DNA of 64,000 nt from Actinomycetota bacterium (GTDB lineage: Bacteria > Actinomycetota > Aquicultoria > SURF-47). A program made the translations under genes and the position numbers. Shown piece after piece: positions 33,501-41,775 of the stretch. The stretch lies in NCBI GenBank assembly GCA_003599235.1, contig QZJE01000014.1:1-64000 (forward strand), given 5' to 3'. Position 1 is the stretch's first letter; each line of letters starts with the position of its first letter. The notes beneath the pieces were generated by a model that made no database searches, was not told the origin of the DNA, and was given only the letters and a program-made list of their open reading frames with translations.

Positions 33501-33610
33501 AGCACCGGGTTGCGTAAAGCCGAAATGATAAGAAATAAAAGTCCAATAGCTAGTGTCACCACTAAGCCGTATAGCAATGTATTAATGGGTAGCCCAAAAA
33601 GCTTAGTCAT
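30512..33610 (-). CDS. ABC transporter permease, FtsX/MacB family (cassette 1)
   Basis: A 1032-residue permease with two FtsX-like domains, each preceded by an extracellular MacB-type periplasmic-core region. Transmembrane helices cluster near residues 10-60, 310-450, 480-600 and at the C-terminus, including VLRALGSQSRDILRIFLYEG and ALRAIGFRKGMVLNTFLLESSF, which are the FtsX coupling-helix motifs. The family moves lipoproteins, lipids, drugs or toxins using cell-envelope mechanical energy rather than a channel. The ATPase gene overlaps its ATG by one base (TAATG). Substrate unknown; with TetR regulation the best guess is antibiotic or lipid export. It is larger than the paralogue at 42679. 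Confidence 0.85.
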   Translation of the reverse strand: MTKLFGLPINTLLYGLVVTLAIGLLFLIISALRNPVLFKTGVRNIWRHPIQTSLIVLGLMLATLLISASLITGDTMNYSIKKNALDDLGPTDEIVQVKAKSTRTTNMMNVGSASSSNSYFEQKYLDKTLDALPTKLVDGVAAILRETTPAASPASRQNLPDLTIMGVQNSYSKEIAPLTTASGKKLIVKKLANDEIYLNSEAAKKLDVKKGGKIKLFLATGKETVKVAGIFDKGGKPSKDCAAVMKLERVQELFAQESKINIIAISNKGNDIEGVKHTKAVINKLKPVYKNSSLEIKDEKKKALDDATEAASSFSSIFLVFGQFSTIAGIMLIFLIFVMLAAERKIELGVLRALGSQSRDILRIFLYEGSVYAVVSAAVGSALGIVVGWAMVKVLAKAFGGASFGGALKLHYYINPKSLIIAYALGVITTFVIVLFSAWRAGHINIVRAIRDLPEPVKKGGTVKRIVAASTITAFGILLVFSGLKANHQAPFFTGISFIIIGIPLIARCLYVPERITFSISGAGLLFVWLIPPNVSNVVFPWAKNMTSGIEMFFVSGIALVAGAIWIVMYNSDILLKGVTTVFGKLKGLPPMLKIAVNYPMKSRFRTGLALAMFSLIVFTIVFMSFMLASFEPLYDDIKTMTGDFSIKGITGYTNPIKDIKKTLDEDGIKVSSKDFSSIGSFSMAGVDVREKDAKNKAWKQYAIQGIDKGYANHVGYDIRLKGKGYKTNRAVWKALVNKPNLVVIHTNLVSAKTDYDVGEQKPPFRVRGFYRDDKKIPDNAYLEIRNPATKKVTKLKIIGVVTDLAMYAYGQMITSQDTINKAMKVELSPQMKMAIASGMVPAAKIPPSEIPATTYWFKVKKGKNVEKIAKNLSKTFYENGMQTTVLKEDINNFTATNKMINRLIQGFMGFGLVVGIAGLGVIAARSVVERRQQIGALRAIGFRKGMVLNTFLLESSFVALLGIAIGMVLGWMLSKNVMDFMAKTMPGIKFSVPIIDLALIVAMAYGASLLTTYIPALQASRVYPAEALRYE

Positions 33611-34314
33611 TATTTGCTACCCCCGTTATTTACATTATCTTCAATTAAGCCATCGCGCATCTTGACAATACGATCAGCCCTGTCTCCCACTTCTGAGGCG
33701 TGAGTAACCAAGACAAAAGTTTGGTTATGTTCTTTATTAAGACGGCATAGAACATCCATGATTTCATCAGCGGTCTCACTGTCTAGGTTACCGGTAGGCT
33801 CATCGCACCAGACAATAGCCGGGTCATTAACTAAAGCCCTGGCAATAGCAACCCTTTGTTGCTGACCACCGGAAAGTTCTGCTGGACGTTTGTTGGCTTG
33901 GCCTTCAAGGCCCATAAGTTCTACCAGCTCAAGAGCTTTTTTCCTGGCATCTCTTGGTTTAGAGCCGGCTACTAACATCGGCAGTTCGACATTTTCTACT
34001 ACACTTAAAACCGGCAGTAAATTAAAGAACTGAAAAATAAAGCCCATACTTAAAGCCCTAAAGTTAGTCCTTTGGCGGTCGCTCATATCATAGAGTGACT
34101 TGCCTTGCAGAACTACCTTACCATCGCTGGGTTCGTCAATTCCTGATAAGCAGTTCAGTAGCGTTGTTTTACCGCAGCCTGAAGGCCCCATGACAGCTAC
34201 CATCTCACCTTCTTTGACATCGAAGTTAATACCGCGAAGTGCATCTACCTTTACTTCGCCAGTATCGTAAACCTTTTTTAATTCTTCTGTGTGAATAACA
34301 ATCTGTTTACTCAT
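33610..34314 (-). CDS. ABC transporter ATPase, LolD/MacB family (cassette 1)
   Basis: A 234-residue ATPase that pairs with the FtsX-like permease. Walker A GPSGCGKTT, signature LSGGQQQR, Walker [14 protein letters not shown]-loop FQFFNLLPVLSVVENVELPML and the H-loop TH are complete. The N-terminus VYDTGEVKVDALRGINFDVKEGEMVAVMG is the usual LolD opening. Its start overlaps the TetR stop by 4 bases and its stop overlaps the permease start, so all three are one operon: TetR, ATPase, permease. Confidence 0.92.
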   Translation of the reverse strand: MSKQIVIHTEELKKVYDTGEVKVDALRGINFDVKEGEMVAVMGPSGCGKTTLLNCLSGIDEPSDGKVVLQGKSLYDMSDRQRTNFRALSMGFIFQFFNLLPVLSVVENVELPMLVAGSKPRDARKKALELVELMGLEGQANKRPAELSGGQQQRVAIARALVNDPAIVWCDEPTGNLDSETADEIMDVLCRLNKEHNQTFVLVTHASEVGDRADRIVKMRDGLIEDNVNNGGSK

Positions 34315-34907
34315 TTATTTTCTCCTTGGTATCCAAGACCTCGAAAAGCAAATTCGGAAATAGCGCTTTTCCATTTGTTTTTGTTTTTAATATCATCAAA
34401 AGATGCTTCATTGATAATCGTGGTCGCCCCGAAGATAAAAGTAGCGGCTTTTTTACTGTCTTTAACATTAAAAATCTTTTCCTTAACTCCTTGCTTAATT
34501 ACCTTTTCTAAAATCGGTATCATCACTCTTGTAATCTCCAAAATAAGTTGATCGTGGATATCTTTATTGCTCGGATGGTGGAATTGCTGAACAGCTTCCT
34601 CGGTTAACACTATGTCGGAGAAAACCGCGTCCCGGATTTTTGTTAGTTTTTGGTAAGCATCCAATTTTTTATTTTTACTTATCTCTGCCATTTTCCGGCA
34701 ATTCTGTAATGCCAAAGCACCCACAATGGTATTTATCAAATCCTGTTTGGATTTGAAATGCCAGTAAAAAGTACCTTGAGCCACACCTACTTCTTTAACA
34801 ATATCGTGTACCGAAGTACAAGCCACTCCATTTTTTTTAAATAGCTTTATGGCTACATCAATTATTTCTTTTTGTCTCTCGCCAGGTTGCTTTACTATCC
34901 TTGCCAT
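34311..34907 (-). CDS. TetR family repressor (cassette 1)
   Basis: A 198-residue regulator. The N-terminal helix-turn-helix GERQKEIIDVAIKLFKKNGVACTSVHDIVKEVGVAQGTFYWHFKSKQDLI, shown here as the sequence of the TetR DNA-binding domain at residues 8-57, ends in the FYWHFKSK motif. The C-terminal part is the variable ligand-binding bundle. It heads the TetR-ATPase-permease operon, and a palindrome in its promoter (34923-34939) is the expected self-operator. The paralogue at 45836 has a similar N-terminus (MARV/MARI start) and the same operator core, so the ligands may be related. Confidence 0.85.
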   Translation of the reverse strand: MARIVKQPGERQKEIIDVAIKLFKKNGVACTSVHDIVKEVGVAQGTFYWHFKSKQDLINTIVGALALQNCRKMAEISKNKKLDAYQKLTKIRDAVFSDIVLTEEAVQQFHHPSNKDIHDQLILEITRVMIPILEKVIKQGVKEKIFNVKDSKKAATFIFGATTIINEASFDDIKNKNKWKSAISEFAFRGLGYQGENK

Positions 34908-34922
34908 ACTCTCTTCTAATTG

Positions 34923-34964
34923 ACTGACTGTCAGTCAGTATAACATAACAATCACTTGTGTCAA
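34923..34964 (-). promoter_or_regulatory. Promoter and TetR operator of cassette 1
   Basis: A 17-bp perfect palindrome ACTGACTG-T-CAGTCAGT (34923-34939). The minus promoter has TTGACA (34959-34964) and TATACT (34937-34942) with a 16-base spacer, so the palindrome overlaps the -10 and the start of transcription. The same TGACTG-T-CAGTCA core is found at 46441-46457. Confidence 0.8.
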
Positions 34965-35006
34965 GAAAAAATTAAGCTTTTTTTGATTTCGGGGGACATC
35001 TAAAAC

Positions 35007-35588
35007 TTATGGCCTGAACTGGTGCTCAATCTTGGTAACCGTATCGCCGGTAATAGTTAGCCAAAAAGACTCGTTTGAGGCTACATAGCTTTTATCCTGA
35101 ACTTTCCCATTATAAATATTTTTTAGTTCAGTTAGAGTTGAAGCTGCCTTCTTTATACCAACATCCGATGTGACATCTAAAGTAACAGTTACACTAGAAC
35201 TAATTTTTAAGTCCTTAGTCATAGGACTTTTGTTACGAACATAGTAATCATTATCAACATGCTCTCCTGGCTTTATTTGCCCATCTTGGATTGCTGCTTT
35301 ATCAGCGGCTGCTCCCATCAAAAACTCTGCGTAGTCAGCCTTTAAGTACTGTATACCGGCTGACTGATAAAAGCTTTTGATAAAAGCAAACTGGCGAACA
35401 GTAACTGAGGCTGCTTTTTTTAAAGGGGTTGGTTTAGGCTTTGGTTTAGCTTTGGATTTGGGTTTTGCTTGGCTAGTGGATTTTTGGGGCTTAGAGTTAT
35501 CTGATTTCTTTTTTTCTTTTTCCAAGCAACCGGTAAAAAGAACAGCTGCTATTACTGCAATAGCTAATACTCCTAATGCTTTCTTCAT
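35007..35588 (-). CDS. Lys/Pro-rich linker lipoprotein
   Basis: A 193-residue lipoprotein with lipobox LFTGC (Cys21). A Lys/Pro/Ser-rich linker (residues 25-60, KAKPKPKPTP) precedes a compact domain: VRQFAFIKSFYQSAGIQYLKADYAEFL, then a beta-rich part with SSSVTVTLDVTSDVG, YNGKVQDKSYVASNESFWLTITGD. No domain recognised. The good ribosome site GTAGGAGG precedes the ATG. It is divergent from the membrane GAF sensor at 35652; no clear partner is visible. Confidence 0.72.
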   Translation of the reverse strand: MKKALGVLAIAVIAAVLFTGCLEKEKKKSDNSKPQKSTSQAKPKSKAKPKPKPTPLKKAASVTVRQFAFIKSFYQSAGIQYLKADYAEFLMGAAADKAAIQDGQIKPGEHVDNDYYVRNKSPMTKDLKISSSVTVTLDVTSDVGIKKAASTLTELKNIYNGKVQDKSYVASNESFWLTITGDTVTKIEHQFRP

Positions 35589-35639
35589 TACTACCTCCTA
35601 CGCTGGTTCTATTATCATAAGTATACACCGCTTTTGGGG

Positions 35640-35654
35640 TATACATGTAGCATG
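35640..35654 (+). promoter_or_regulatory. -10 element at a leaderless start
   Basis: TATACA (35640-35645) lies 6 bases before the ATG at 35652, with no Shine-Dalgarno and a weak -35. Confidence 0.4.
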
Positions 35655-37538
35655 AATATTCATTTCTTTTTATTGCCAACAATAGCGCTTGGATGCTTTT
35701 TGTTAGGTTTAATCGCTTACTTAAGAAACGGGTCCAGTCAAACCAACCAAGCCTTCTTATTTGCATGTACTTCATTATCGCTTTGGATTGTAACCGGCGG
35801 CTATATGACCAATTTATTTGCTCCTTTTTTGCCCAACCTCACTTTTTGGTCTAGAGCAACGATATTTTTAGCTATTCTATTAACCATGTCTTTTTTCTAC
35901 ATAGGCGTAGTCTTTCCAAAATCAAAAGCCAAGCTTACCTGGTTTCAAAGATTGTGGCTTCTTATCGGCTTAATTCTTCTTTTACTTATACCAACCAATC
36001 TCTTTATTAAAAAAGCCTTCGTGGAAAACAACGCCGTTAACTTTACCGATGGCCCTCTTCAACCAATACTTGCTAGTTGGATAGTAATAAGCACTTTATT
36101 CTTTTTCTATATTGTCACCAAAAAATACAGGCAATCAAAAGGACTGGCTAAAACCCAATTTAAGTATTTCTTTTTAGGGATGTTTTTGTTTATCGGAATA
36201 GGAGTAATTACCAATGTTATCATTGCTGATTTTTTCGGCTCCGAGGCATTTCTTAACTTCGGACTTTATGCTTCTATCTTCTTTGTAGGCTTTACAAGCT
36301 ATGCCATTATAGTGCATCGCCTATTAGACATACGCTTGATTATCGTGCGCTCTGTAGCTTACTTCATTACTTTAGGATTATTAATATTTTCCTATGTTTT
36401 AATAACATTTTCCTTAACTTCAAGGTACCGAGGTTTTACCAGCCAAAACTTAATAGACACTGCCACCTTGGTCTTTTTGATAGCGTTATTTAATCCCCTA
36501 AAAAATATTATCGATAAAGGAACCGACAAGCTTTTCTATAGGGGGAAATATGACTTTGACCTACTACTGGAAAAAATAAATGAAATTGTAATTAATAACC
36601 CCCGGAATGTTAATAAGCTAACTTTAAATATTATTGATGCCTATATTAAAAATATAAGAGTTAAAAGAGGTGCTTTTATAATACTTTCTAGCCCTAAAAT
36701 AGAGAATGTAACTGCTGTTAATTACCCTAAAGATGTTTCTTTTTGGCAAGAATTGATAAACAAAACTCACAAAATAAAAAATATTTTAGTATATGATGAG
36801 CTGGCAGATGATAACGAACTAAAACCTCTGTTAAGAAAAAACAATATTTCTGTACTGCTTCCGATATTAACCGAAAGACACATTGAAGGCACTCTGGCTT
36901 TGGGAGAAAAACGTTCGGGGGATACTTACTCGGTTCAAGATCTTAGGCTATTAGAGCTTACCTCCAATCAAATTGCTTTGGCTATAGAAAACGCCCGTCT
37001 ATATAAACAGCAAAAAGAGGTAGCTTATTTTAATAAATCTTTAGCCGATATAGACACCGTTATCCACTCCACTTTAGATTATGAAGATATCTTATACGAA
37101 ACCCTTAACCGGGCCGTAGAAGCAATGAAATGTGAGGTCGCCGGTATTAACATAAAGAAGGACGACATATGGACGCGAGCCCTAAGGGGGCTTCCTTTGA
37201 CCTCAGTAGGAGTACAGCTTACTCAGGAAAAACAACTAATTGCATCCTTAGTTGAGAAAGCAAAAGAAGCAGTAGTAATAAATGACACCTCTAAAGACAT
37301 AAGAGTTGATAAATCCCTGGTCGAGCGTTATGGAATTAAATCCATCATGGTAATTCCCTTAATTATTAAAGACAAAAATGAGGGATTGCTTTTCTTTAAC
37401 TATCATTCAAAAACAGTAACATTTAGCAACAGCCAAATAGATTTTGCCACCAAATTAAGCTATTCAATATCCCTTGCCTATGAAAACGCAGAGCTCTACA
37501 ACGCCCTTAAAGAGACAGGGGGAAGAGAGGCGGGGTAA
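35652..37538 (+). CDS. Seven-helix membrane sensor with two GAF domains and no output domain
   Basis: About 628 residues. The N-terminal half (1-285) has about nine hydrophobic helices, matching the histidine-kinase N-terminal 7TM region, ending in the FYRGKYDFDLLLEKI connector. The first GAF domain is about residues 300-455 (ISVLLPILTERHIEGTLALGEKRSGDTYS), the second about 470-620 (GIKSIMVIPLIIKDKNEGLLFF). Then it stops after NAELYNALKETGGREAG, exactly where a kinase, phosphatase or GGDEF domain would begin. The paralogue at 60285 shares the N-terminal and first GAF but ends in GGDEF. It may be truncated or may act through a partner. The start at 35652 is placed by the -10 position. Confidence 0.8.
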   Translation: MNIHFFLLPTIALGCFLLGLIAYLRNGSSQTNQAFLFACTSLSLWIVTGGYMTNLFAPFLPNLTFWSRATIFLAILLTMSFFYIGVVFPKSKAKLTWFQRLWLLIGLILLLLIPTNLFIKKAFVENNAVNFTDGPLQPILASWIVISTLFFFYIVTKKYRQSKGLAKTQFKYFFLGMFLFIGIGVITNVIIADFFGSEAFLNFGLYASIFFVGFTSYAIIVHRLLDIRLIIVRSVAYFITLGLLIFSYVLITFSLTSRYRGFTSQNLIDTATLVFLIALFNPLKNIIDKGTDKLFYRGKYDFDLLLEKINEIVINNPRNVNKLTLNIIDAYIKNIRVKRGAFIILSSPKIENVTAVNYPKDVSFWQELINKTHKIKNILVYDELADDNELKPLLRKNNISVLLPILTERHIEGTLALGEKRSGDTYSVQDLRLLELTSNQIALAIENARLYKQQKEVAYFNKSLADIDTVIHSTLDYEDILYETLNRAVEAMKCEVAGINIKKDDIWTRALRGLPLTSVGVQLTQEKQLIASLVEKAKEAVVINDTSKDIRVDKSLVERYGIKSIMVIPLIIKDKNEGLLFFNYHSKTVTFSNSQIDFATKLSYSISLAYENAELYNALKETGGREAG

Positions 37539-37543
37539 TAAAG

Positions 37544-40444
37544 TTATTTACCAACAGCGCTCATTAGCAAGTACCAGGTATTAGCATCAACTACATCGGG
37601 ATTAGAAAGCTTACGGCGGCTCTTAAATTCCCTAACGCCCCACAGGGTTTCTTCTTCAAAAACACCATCAATTTTTACAGTCACTCTGTGCATATTAAGC
37701 CGTTGCTGGAGTATTTTTACATAATTATTTGCATCTTTAAACCGAAGAATAGGATAATTTTTAGTGTTAGCTATTATTCTAAACCGTTTAGAAAAAGCTT
37801 TTAATTGCTTGTTGTTAGCTTTATCTCTTGCATAGATGCTTAGAACATAAAGGCCGCTTTTTAACCTCGGCTTATATTTAAAAGAAATCAGTTTATTAGT
37901 CTTAACCCAGCCCAAATCTCTCCTATAGCAAACCTTACTAGCCATAAATCCTATTTGGTTAACTCTCCACTTATTCTTTATTTTAACTTTAGTTCTCTTT
38001 AATACTTTGACAATTACTCTGGCTTTGGATGAATATTTGTCAGATATCCTATACTTGATTTTATTAGTTGTGTTCTTAGCTAAGGCGGTAAAACTCTTAG
38101 CCGTAATCTTTGGCTTGGTATCATCAACATAGAACACCTTGTTTTTAACCGTTTCATCAACTCCCCCGCTGGAATAATAGTACAGAGTATGCTGTCCTCT
38201 TTTTGCTTTCATTGGCCCCGTATAGAGATGCCAAGTAGGGTCGTTGTCCCAGCGATAGTAGATGGTTGCCTCTTGATCATTTTCTAAATCAACATCGGGT
38301 ACTTTTTTATACCAGCCATTGTCCTGCTTGGGAGCATCGGGGTCTGGTTTAATAGTTGTCTCAGGCGGAGTAGTGGGCGTTGGCGCCGGATTGGAATATA
38401 TTACCACGCTGCCGCTAGAACTATATGCCGAAATGTTGTTGTCAGCATCTTTGGCTTTAACCTTAAAATACCAGGTACCCTCAGATAAAGCTGATGGTTG
38501 GCTAAAAGTATTACTGGTACTGGTAGTACTAATAACTCCTGAAATAAACAGAGAATCCATAGACCACTCTACCGTATATGGCGTAGCATGCAGCCCTGAG
38601 CCATTATCCGTTGAAGCAGTCCAAGTCCAAGTAGGGGTAGTGTCTGTTGTCGGCGTTGTTGTTGATGGTGCCCCAGGAACAGATGGAGCCGTTATGTCGG
38701 CAAAGTTAGCAGTAACTGATACGTCAGAGGTTATGTTTGTATCGGTTCGCGGATTGTCGGTTGAACTATCGCTCCAATCTATAAACGAATAGCCCGTAGC
38801 TGGAACAGCGGTAACCGCCGATCCATCTGAGCCATAGTTGATTGTTTGAGCTGTTGTACCAGTGAGTGTGCCATTAGATCCAGCAGAATAATTTAAGCTA
38901 TGGGTGTCAATTGCAAAATTAGCGGTTACAGAAACATTACCGACTACGCTTGTATCCGTCCTTGGATTGGCAGTTGAATCATCCGACCAATTAACAAAAT
39001 GATAGCCGGTATCAGGTACCGCCGTTACCGCTGTTCCATCAGAGCCACTGTTTACTGTTTGGGGTGAAGTACCAGAAATTGATCCGTTAGCTCCAGCCGA
39101 GTATGTTAGAGTATACTGAGTAATTATTCCTCCTGCATTATATTCATAAGCACCAATATCAGTGGTACCGTTTCTTGTTCCACCACGCTCATCGGTAGTT
39201 GGAATTGCAGTTCCATTATTAGCCGTATTAGCAGGGTCTCCCGCGTTTATGGCAATACTTCCAGAAAGAAGAGCCAGAGTATCTGGCCCATTGAGACTAT
39301 AGTTATCCTGAAGCTGACTATCAACATTTAAATTAGCTTGATTGCCGGTAATGTCGCCAGTTCCAGACCATGTTTTGTTAGTACTGTATTCGACTATATT
39401 GTAGCCATTGTCAGTAATTCTGTTTCCTGAAGCACTATCGTATGCATAAAAATCATCACCTGAGCCTGCGCTGGTATTGTCCGCCAAGATAGAGTTTTTT
39501 AGATATAGATTATAGCCGTCCCATTCCGACCTATATGAAACGCCACCTGCTCCTAAAGTCGCAGAGTTGTTAACTATGGTGCAATTGGTAATGTTATAGG
39601 AATTATCATAATAAATCTGGATTGCTCCTCCATATGAGTTTGACGAGTTAGCATAAAAAGTAGAGTTTGTAACTCTTACAGTGCAAAATCGGAAAGTGCC
39701 CATAGCCCCTGATGGTTTAGAATAGCTATAGGGGTAAGTGGTAGGTTCACTGCAAATACCTTGATTGTTATTAAAGGTAGAACCTGTTACGTTTATTGTT
39801 GCGCTTTGGGTAGAATAAACGCCACCACTTCCATAGGCTTTGCCATTATAAATATTACTATCGAAAGTAGAATTGGTAATATTTAAAGTAGTGTTTTGTT
39901 CGGTATAGATACCGCCAGCGCCCCAATAATTGGTACCGGCAACATTAGCGTGGTTTTGAGTCACTCTAGCTGACTGAATAGTAAGCGTACCGTAATTGGT
40001 AATACCGCCACCCCGGTATGCTGAGGTAGTAACCCCATTTCGAATGGTTAAGTCTTTTATGGTAACGGTGGCGCTGATATAAAAAACAGCTCTATCGGCT
40101 GTATTTTCAGTAGGATTAGCCTGGATAATTGTTGAATCAACGCCTTGGCCTTGAATGGTTAGATTTTTTGAGATTGAATATCCTGAACCTGCTGCATCTC
40201 CTGTTTCATCAGCATTTGTCCAGTCAAAAGTACCTGTAAGATTAATAGTATCTCCGCTAACAGCAACAGTATAGGCTTTGTAAAAAGTCTTGTAAGGATT
40301 GCCTGATGACCCATCACCGGTAGTATCATTTCCTGTTGAGTAGTTAACGTAGATTGTAGTAACTGCGTAAGCAGTGCTAAAAGGGAAAATAAAGGTGCTT
40401 AATACAAGACAAACTATGCACCATGTGCTAACAACAGTTTTCAT
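37544..40444 (-). CDS. Large secreted beta-helix protein with peptidoglycan-binding end
   Basis: About 967 residues from the ATG at 40444; the frame continues to 40549 but the Sec signal (MKTVVSTWCIV..FSTAYA) starts here. In order: a right-handed beta-helix/choice-of-anchor Q region, with repeated N-x-T-F/I elements such as VTNSTFYANSS (residues about 30-430); two InlB B-like repeats with GYHFVNWSDDSTANPRTD and GYSFIDWSDSSTDNPRTD (450-590); an Ig-like domain; a Lys/Arg-rich section (KVLKRTKVKIKNKWRVNQ); and a C-terminal peptidoglycan-binding domain 1 (LQQRLNMHRVTVKIDGVFEEETLWGVREF). It is thus held on the cell wall. Function unknown. Very close to the convergent sensor gene (5 bases). Confidence 0.8.
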   Translation of the reverse strand: MKTVVSTWCIVCLVLSTFIFPFSTAYAVTTIYVNYSTGNDTTGDGSSGNPYKTFYKAYTVAVSGDTINLTGTFDWTNADETGDAAGSGYSISKNLTIQGQGVDSTIIQANPTENTADRAVFYISATVTIKDLTIRNGVTTSAYRGGGITNYGTLTIQSARVTQNHANVAGTNYWGAGGIYTEQNTTLNITNSTFDSNIYNGKAYGSGGVYSTQSATINVTGSTFNNNQGICSEPTTYPYSYSKPSGAMGTFRFCTVRVTNSTFYANSSNSYGGAIQIYYDNSYNITNCTIVNNSATLGAGGVSYRSEWDGYNLYLKNSILADNTSAGSGDDFYAYDSASGNRITDNGYNIVEYSTNKTWSGTGDITGNQANLNVDSQLQDNYSLNGPDTLALLSGSIAINAGDPANTANNGTAIPTTDERGGTRNGTTDIGAYEYNAGGIITQYTLTYSAGANGSISGTSPQTVNSGSDGTAVTAVPDTGYHFVNWSDDSTANPRTDTSVVGNVSVTANFAIDTHSLNYSAGSNGTLTGTTAQTINYGSDGSAVTAVPATGYSFIDWSDSSTDNPRTDTNITSDVSVTANFADITAPSVPGAPSTTTPTTDTTPTWTWTASTDNGSGLHATPYTVEWSMDSLFISGVISTTSTSNTFSQPSALSEGTWYFKVKAKDADNNISAYSSSGSVVIYSNPAPTPTTPPETTIKPDPDAPKQDNGWYKKVPDVDLENDQEATIYYRWDNDPTWHLYTGPMKAKRGQHTLYYYSSGGVDETVKNKVFYVDDTKPKITAKSFTALAKNTTNKIKYRISDKYSSKARVIVKVLKRTKVKIKNKWRVNQIGFMASKVCYRRDLGWVKTNKLISFKYKPRLKSGLYVLSIYARDKANNKQLKAFSKRFRIIANTKNYPILRFKDANNYVKILQQRLNMHRVTVKIDGVFEEETLWGVREFKSRRKLSNPDVVDANTWYLLMSAVGK

Positions 40445-40628
40445 AAAATCTGCCATAAAAAACTTAGATAACGCTTTGTCGGCATACTTAATAACCATAC
40501 TATTATTATCGGAATTATTTAGCGCAGCTTTAATATTTTTAGCTATCAAAAAAATGCCAATTGTACCCTACTTATTGACATCTACGCCTAGTATCGATAC
40601 CGTTTTGTTAGCAATATAGGGAGGACCA

Positions 40629-41744
40629 ATGCATTTGAGCAAAAAAAGCCTCATTGTGGTACTAGTTGTCATCGTTATTATTTTATGTACGTTTATTACA
40701 GCTTTATCAGGTCAGAGCAAGTCTACAAAAGCTAAAGTCAAACGCATCGCCTACGTTAAAAACAACAACATCTGGCTTATGAAGGCCAGTGGCGCCTCAA
40801 AACAAAAACTAACCTCTTTTAGCGAAGGCACTAATAAAATCAGCAACCTAGCCTTCTGTCCCAACGGGCGGAAAATCGCTTTTGTCTACACCGACCAAAG
40901 CGATAGCTTAAGGATATACAATTTAAATACCGGCCAGACTTCGTCTAATCTAGCAGGTTCACTATCATCAGTTGATTGTCTAACTTGGCGCTCAAATACC
41001 AAATTGATTTTTGACGGTTTAGGCAATTCCAGTCTTATCAAAAAAACAAACGCCAATATCTACCAGCTAGATCTAACAAATAATTCTGTTAGTCAGCTTA
41101 TCAACGAACACGGCCTAGAACCCCGGGTATCACCTGATAAAAAGAGGCTAGCCTATGTTTCTATTAAGCTTAAGAACAATAATCCTAATAATTATTTAGG
41201 ATATGAATCTCTGAAATACCTAAATTTTAAAAACCACAAAACAAAAACTGTTAGGAGAAGCGTTATTGAGATTACCCTCGATGGCAGAGCTTTTAACAAT
41301 CCGCGCTGGTCACCAAATAGCAAAAAAATAGTAACTCATTCTACGGGCAGCGATGTCTCCGGCGGCATTAACACCTATGCTTTATCAGGTAAGAAATTAG
41401 GAGGCTTCTTTACCAGTCAAAAGAACGGTTATCTAGCTTATGGTTTTGCTGAGTTTTTGGATAATAACCGGCTGGTTTACAAGTGTTGCAACGCCGCTTA
41501 TGCCACCAAATATTATTTGCGCATGTCAAAAATAAATGGGACTAAAACAAAAACTATTAAGAGAGATAAGTTTTCGGTATGGAGAGCCGGAGATTTGTCT
41601 GTTTCTATTTCAAAACAAACTCTGTTATTTGCCACATACAATCTGGCAACTTCTAAACCAAGGAATATATATAGTTATGGCTTTAAGTCCAAGAAAATAA
41701 AGAAACTGGTATCTGGCGCCGATTTGCCTGTTTGGCAACCATAA
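40629..41744 (+). CDS. Membrane-anchored PD40/TolB-like propeller protein
   Basis: A 371-residue protein with one N-terminal transmembrane helix (residues 7-27), then a PD40-type beta-propeller: RIAYVKNNNIWLMKASG, KISNLAFCPNGRKIAFVYT, EPRVSPDKKRLAYVS and FNNPRWSPNSKKIVTHST, with the S-P-D/N-G-K-K pattern of TolB/WD40-like blades. It is basic, and ends without a C-terminal module. Proteins of this form recognise partners at the membrane surface. The start is well supported by AGGGAGGA. It is divergent from the beta-helix gene. Confidence 0.78.
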   Translation: MHLSKKSLIVVLVVIVIILCTFITALSGQSKSTKAKVKRIAYVKNNNIWLMKASGASKQKLTSFSEGTNKISNLAFCPNGRKIAFVYTDQSDSLRIYNLNTGQTSSNLAGSLSSVDCLTWRSNTKLIFDGLGNSSLIKKTNANIYQLDLTNNSVSQLINEHGLEPRVSPDKKRLAYVSIKLKNNNPNNYLGYESLKYLNFKNHKTKTVRRSVIEITLDGRAFNNPRWSPNSKKIVTHSTGSDVSGGINTYALSGKKLGGFFTSQKNGYLAYGFAEFLDNNRLVYKCCNAAYATKYYLRMSKINGTKTKTIKRDKFSVWRAGDLSVSISKQTLLFATYNLATSKPRNIYSYGFKSKKIKKLVSGADLPVWQP

Positions 41745-41775
41745 GATAGTACCTCGTACCTGGTGCCTAGTGCTA
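41743..41775. repeat. TACCTAGTG-type short repeat (copy 1)
   Basis: TAGTACCTCGTACCTGGTGCCTAGTGC consists of degenerate copies of GTACCTAGT. A second set lies at 45833-45852 in the TetR gene end. These are typical of short extragenic repeats. Confidence 0.5.
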
